In this document: positions 33,222-35,258 of the stretch, in pieces
How positions within the stretch are numbered: position 1 is the first letter of the stretch
Layout of the letters: every line of letters begins with the position of its first letter
Source: Alphaproteobacteria bacterium
Lineage (GTDB): Bacteria > Pseudomonadota > Alphaproteobacteria > UBA11222
NCBI GenBank assembly: GCA_023252275.1
Contig: JAHHGO010000006.1
Location: 1 to 35,258, forward strand
Reading direction: 5' to 3'
Length of the DNA: 35,258 nucleotides
Notes under the pieces: model-generated
The model's input: only the letters and a program-made list of their open reading frames with translations
The model's database searches: none
What the model was told of the DNA's origin: nothing
Translations under genes and position numbers: made by a program

Positions 33222-33749
33222 TCAGGCGTTGGCGGCAAGACGCCGGGCTTTTTGCAGTTTGCGCAAAATCGCGTCGCGCTTCAGGCGCGACAAATGATCG
33301 ACAAACAGCACGCCTTCAAGATGATCCATTTCATGCTGAATGCAAACGGCAAACAGGCCATCGGCTGCTTCTTCCCGTGCCTTGCCGGCATAATCCAGAT
33401 AGCGCAGGCGAATGCGCGCCGGGCGCTCCACATCGTCAAACATTTCCGGAAATGACAGACATCCTTCCGAAAAAACCGCCTGCTCTTCCGATTGCCAGAT
33501 AATTTCCGGATTGATGAAAAAACGCGGGCTGGGCGCTTCGCCTTCACGGGCCACATCCATCACAATGACGCGTTTGGGCACATTGACCTGAATGGCGGCC
33601 AGCCCCACGCCGGGGGCGGCATACATGGTTTCCAGCATGTCATCCATCAGCGCGCGCAGCCCGTCATCGACCGTATCCACGGGTTTGGAAACGGTTTTCA
33701 GGCGCGCATCGGGGGCGATCAATATGGGCAGAATGGCCATGCTGCGCAT
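33222..33749 (-). CDS. def: Peptide deformylase
   Basis: Def removes the N-formyl group from nascent proteins. The track ORF reaches 34301 only by reading through antisense rmuC sequence. The family N-terminus is [21 protein letters not shown] at ATG 33740, or [11 protein letters not shown] at ATG 33749, which has AAGG nine bases upstream. All three motifs are present: GVGLAAIQ (about 50), EGCLSFP (about 98) and the metal-binding QHEMDHLEG (about 140, HExxH). The length of about 172-175 aa is normal. It opens the def-fmt-truA operon and is divergent from rmuC. Confidence 0.95.
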   Translation of the reverse strand: MRSMAILPILIAPDARLKTVSKPVDTVDDGLRALMDDMLETMYAAPGVGLAAIQVNVPKRVIVMDVAREGEAPSPRFFINPEIIWQSEEQAVFSEGCLSFPEMFDDVERPARIRLRYLDYAGKAREEAADGLFAVCIQHEMDHLEGVLFVDHLSRLKRDAILRKLQKARRLAANA

Positions 33750-33771
33750 GACATATGGCCTTAACGCCGGA

Positions 33772-33799
33772 TCGTCAAGGCCGGGTCCCATGCTATAAT
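33772..33799 (+). promoter_or_regulatory. Likely rmuC promoter with extended -10
   Basis: TGCTATAAT at 33791-33799 is a perfect extended -10 (TGnTATAAT). TCGTCA at 33772-33777 is a partial -35 with a 16-bp spacer. Transcription would begin near 33806, about 26 bases before the rmuC ATG. Confidence 0.55.
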
Positions 33800-33831
33800 A
33801 AGGACACAGAGAATCGCCGGGGGCATGGTGC

Positions 33832-35040
33832 ATGGATAGTCTGGTGTTGATTGTGGCGGTTGTGGTGTTGGCGGGGCTAGGTTTTATCCTGTTCCGGCTG
33901 ACCCGCCTGGCCGTTCCGGTCAGCGATCCGCACATGCAGAACATGCTGGTGACATTAGGTACGGCGCAGGCGGAACTGGCCGGGCGGCTGGCGCAAATAT
34001 CCGACAGAGCCGGAAGCGCGCAGGCCGAGCTTGCCCGGTCGCTGAATGAAAGGCTGGATGCGCTGGGCGCCAAACTGCAGGAAAGCCAGAACGCCTCACA
34101 GACCAATCTGGCTATGGCGCTGAATGAACGCCTGGATGCGATGGGCAAGCGGGTCGGCGACAGCCTGATTGAGAGCACGGAAAAAACCAGCCAGACCATG
34201 ACCGACCTGCAAAAACGCCTGGTGCTGATCGACGAGGCGCAACGCAATCTGACCGATTTGAGCAGCCAGGTTGTGTCGCTGCAGGACATATTATCCAACA
34301 AGCAGGCGCGCGGCGCGTTTGGCGAAGTGCAGTTGGGCGATATGGTGCGCGATATGCTGCCGCCGGCGGCCTATCAGTTGCAGGCGCAGCTCAGTAATGG
34401 AAAGCGGGCCGATTGCCTGATCAATCTGCCCAATCCGCCGGGCTCGATCGCGGTCGATTCAAAATTTCCGCTGGAGGCCTATCGCGCCCTGCGCGAGGCG
34501 CGCGATGATGCGGCGCGGGTGCTGGCGGCGCGCGCCTTTGTGACCGATGTGCGCAAGCATGTCGATGATATTTCCGCACGCTATATTGTGCCGGGCGAAA
34601 CCGCCGAAATGGCGATCATGTTTCTGCCTTCCGAGGCGGTCTATGCGGAACTGCATGCGAATTTTCCGCAGGTGGTGGAATACGGCCATAAGGGGCGGGT
34701 GTTCATTGTGTCGCCTTCCACCATGTGGGCGACATTGCACACCATGCGCGCCATTCTGAAGGATGTGCGTATGCGCGAACAGGCTGGCGTCATTCAGAAA
34801 GAAGTGATGGAGATTTTTGAAGACGTCAACCGGCTGCGCACCCGCACGGCCAATCTGCGCAAGCATTTCGGCAATGTCGAAAGCGATGTGCGCGATATTG
34901 AAATCTCCGCTGACAAGATCATCCGCCGCGCCGATCGCATCCGCGAAGTTCAGATCAGCGATGATGATGCGGCGCCGGATGAGCTGCCGATTGGCAGTGC
35001 GACGGGCAATGTGACGGCGCGCACATTAATGGCGGATTAA
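33832..35040 (+). CDS. rmuC: DNA recombination protein RmuC
   Basis: RmuC limits certain inversions and recombination at repeats. It resembles a nuclease of the PD-(D/E)XK fold. The 402-aa protein has an N-terminal membrane segment ([20 protein letters not shown], about 3-22). A coiled-coil stretch follows with a visible repeat ([38 protein letters not shown], about 74-112). The RmuC core includes [28 protein letters not shown] (about 157), [32 protein letters not shown] (about 260) and [22 protein letters not shown] (about 297). It is divergent from def. Confidence 0.93.
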   Translation: MDSLVLIVAVVVLAGLGFILFRLTRLAVPVSDPHMQNMLVTLGTAQAELAGRLAQISDRAGSAQAELARSLNERLDALGAKLQESQNASQTNLAMALNERLDAMGKRVGDSLIESTEKTSQTMTDLQKRLVLIDEAQRNLTDLSSQVVSLQDILSNKQARGAFGEVQLGDMVRDMLPPAAYQLQAQLSNGKRADCLINLPNPPGSIAVDSKFPLEAYRALREARDDAARVLAARAFVTDVRKHVDDISARYIVPGETAEMAIMFLPSEAVYAELHANFPQVVEYGHKGRVFIVSPSTMWATLHTMRAILKDVRMREQAGVIQKEVMEIFEDVNRLRTRTANLRKHFGNVESDVRDIEISADKIIRRADRIREVQISDDDAAPDELPIGSATGNVTARTLMAD

Positions 35041-35148
35041 CCACCTCCCTTAAAAAAATAGTTACCCTCGCGTGATATTGATCAATTCATGCGGGCGCTG
35101 CGCGTCCCATATCTGCGCATAGGGCGGCTTAATACTTGGGAGGCGGCA

Positions 35149-35250
35149 ATGGATGGCATGCGGTATAATTCCCGGAATCACTCGATGGGGGTATGGGGCG
35201 TTGCGGGATTTTTTGTTTCCATGCTGCTCGTCGTTTCGCTGTTCAGCTAG
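35149..35250 (+). CDS. Small single-span membrane peptide, 33 aa
   Basis: A short ORF not in the track: MDGMRYNSRNHSMGVWGVAGFFVSMLLVVSLFS. GGGAGG lies five bases before the ATG, a strong ribosome site with near-ideal spacing. The second half (GVWGVAGFFVSMLLVVSLF) is one hydrophobic span; the first half is polar. I do not recognise it. Small membrane proteins of this kind often modify larger membrane complexes, but nothing here says which. It lies 108 bases after rmuC; a TTAATACTTGGG stretch before it is not a clear promoter. Confidence 0.5.
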   Translation: MDGMRYNSRNHSMGVWGVAGFFVSMLLVVSLFS

Positions 35251-35258
35251 CGATTAGA

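Noticed and set aside
33750-34301. N-terminal extension of the def ORF to 34301
   Set aside because: The added residues are Ser/Arg-rich antisense of rmuC. Peptide deformylase begins at [10 protein letters not shown] or three residues earlier.

Overview
The window is about 35 kb of an alphaproteobacterial chromosome, high in GC and densely coding. Four things point to Alphaproteobacteria. The ssrA gene is circularly permuted and encodes a two-piece tmRNA, directly upstream of an SspB-alpha adaptor gene. HslV carries the alphaproteobacterial N-terminal extension. Fur has no CXXC zinc pair. Gene neighbourhoods are typical of the class: Tim44-mltA-smr, hslUV against hisB-DUF2628-hisH-hisA-hisF-hisE, tsaB-rimI-fur, sspB-fumC-RHH and def-fmt-truA. 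I cannot name the order or genus. No functions come from searches; all are read from motifs, length and context.

Layout. 1-5041: end of a Tim44-domain protein, lytic transglycosylase mltA, a lutABC lactate-oxidation cassette and an Smr-domain protein, tightly packed on +. 5042-6137: a GC-rich palindromic repeat, then an AT-rich stand-alone HEPN-like/DUF5677-like gene that looks foreign. 6127-8036 (-): hslV-hslU protease. 8155-12515 (+): histidine genes hisB, DUF2628, hisH, a GNAT acetyltransferase, hisA, hisF, hisE. 12639-14345 (+): HerA-like ATPase. 14369-16603 (-): rutE-like nitroreductase, tsaB, rimI, fur. 16681-20426: polysaccharide deacetylase, secreted unknown (-), alpha/beta hydrolase, soluble hybrid kinase. 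20431-23531 (-): BenA/BenB-like ring-hydroxylating dioxygenase, alpha/beta hydrolase, VOC protein. 23641-24130 (+): brnT-brnA toxin-antitoxin. 24135-25421 (-): thyA-folA. 25544-26543 (+): two tandem Ddn-like (deazaflavin-type) proteins. 26590-27551: permuted tmRNA, then sspB. 27594-31514 (+): fumC, ribbon-helix-helix protein, dapE, murI. 31523-33749 (-): def, fmt, truA. 33832-35040 (+): rmuC, then a 33-aa membrane peptide.

The genes are mostly housekeeping: cell wall (mltA, dapE, murI), histidine and thymidylate/folate synthesis, translation start and rescue (fmt, def, tmRNA), tRNA modification (tsaB, truA) and ATP-dependent proteolysis (hslUV; sspB delivers tmRNA-tagged proteins to ClpXP). 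The accessory layer is the lut cassette, the AT-rich HEPN-like gene, brnTA, the dioxygenase operon and the Ddn-like pair. I see no phage, IS element, CRISPR array, tRNA or rRNA.

The most notable observations are: two intergenic palindromes that share a core but carry unrelated arms; a near-perfect 21-bp in-frame duplication of the conserved IPHMGWN motif in hisH; a perfect 18-bp palindrome abutting the brnT start codon; the permuted tmRNA with an unusual tag beside its adaptor gene; the tandem Ddn-like pair; and the AT-rich HEPN-like gene. I do not see a clearly new multi-gene system. The AT-rich gene is the best single candidate for something undescribed.
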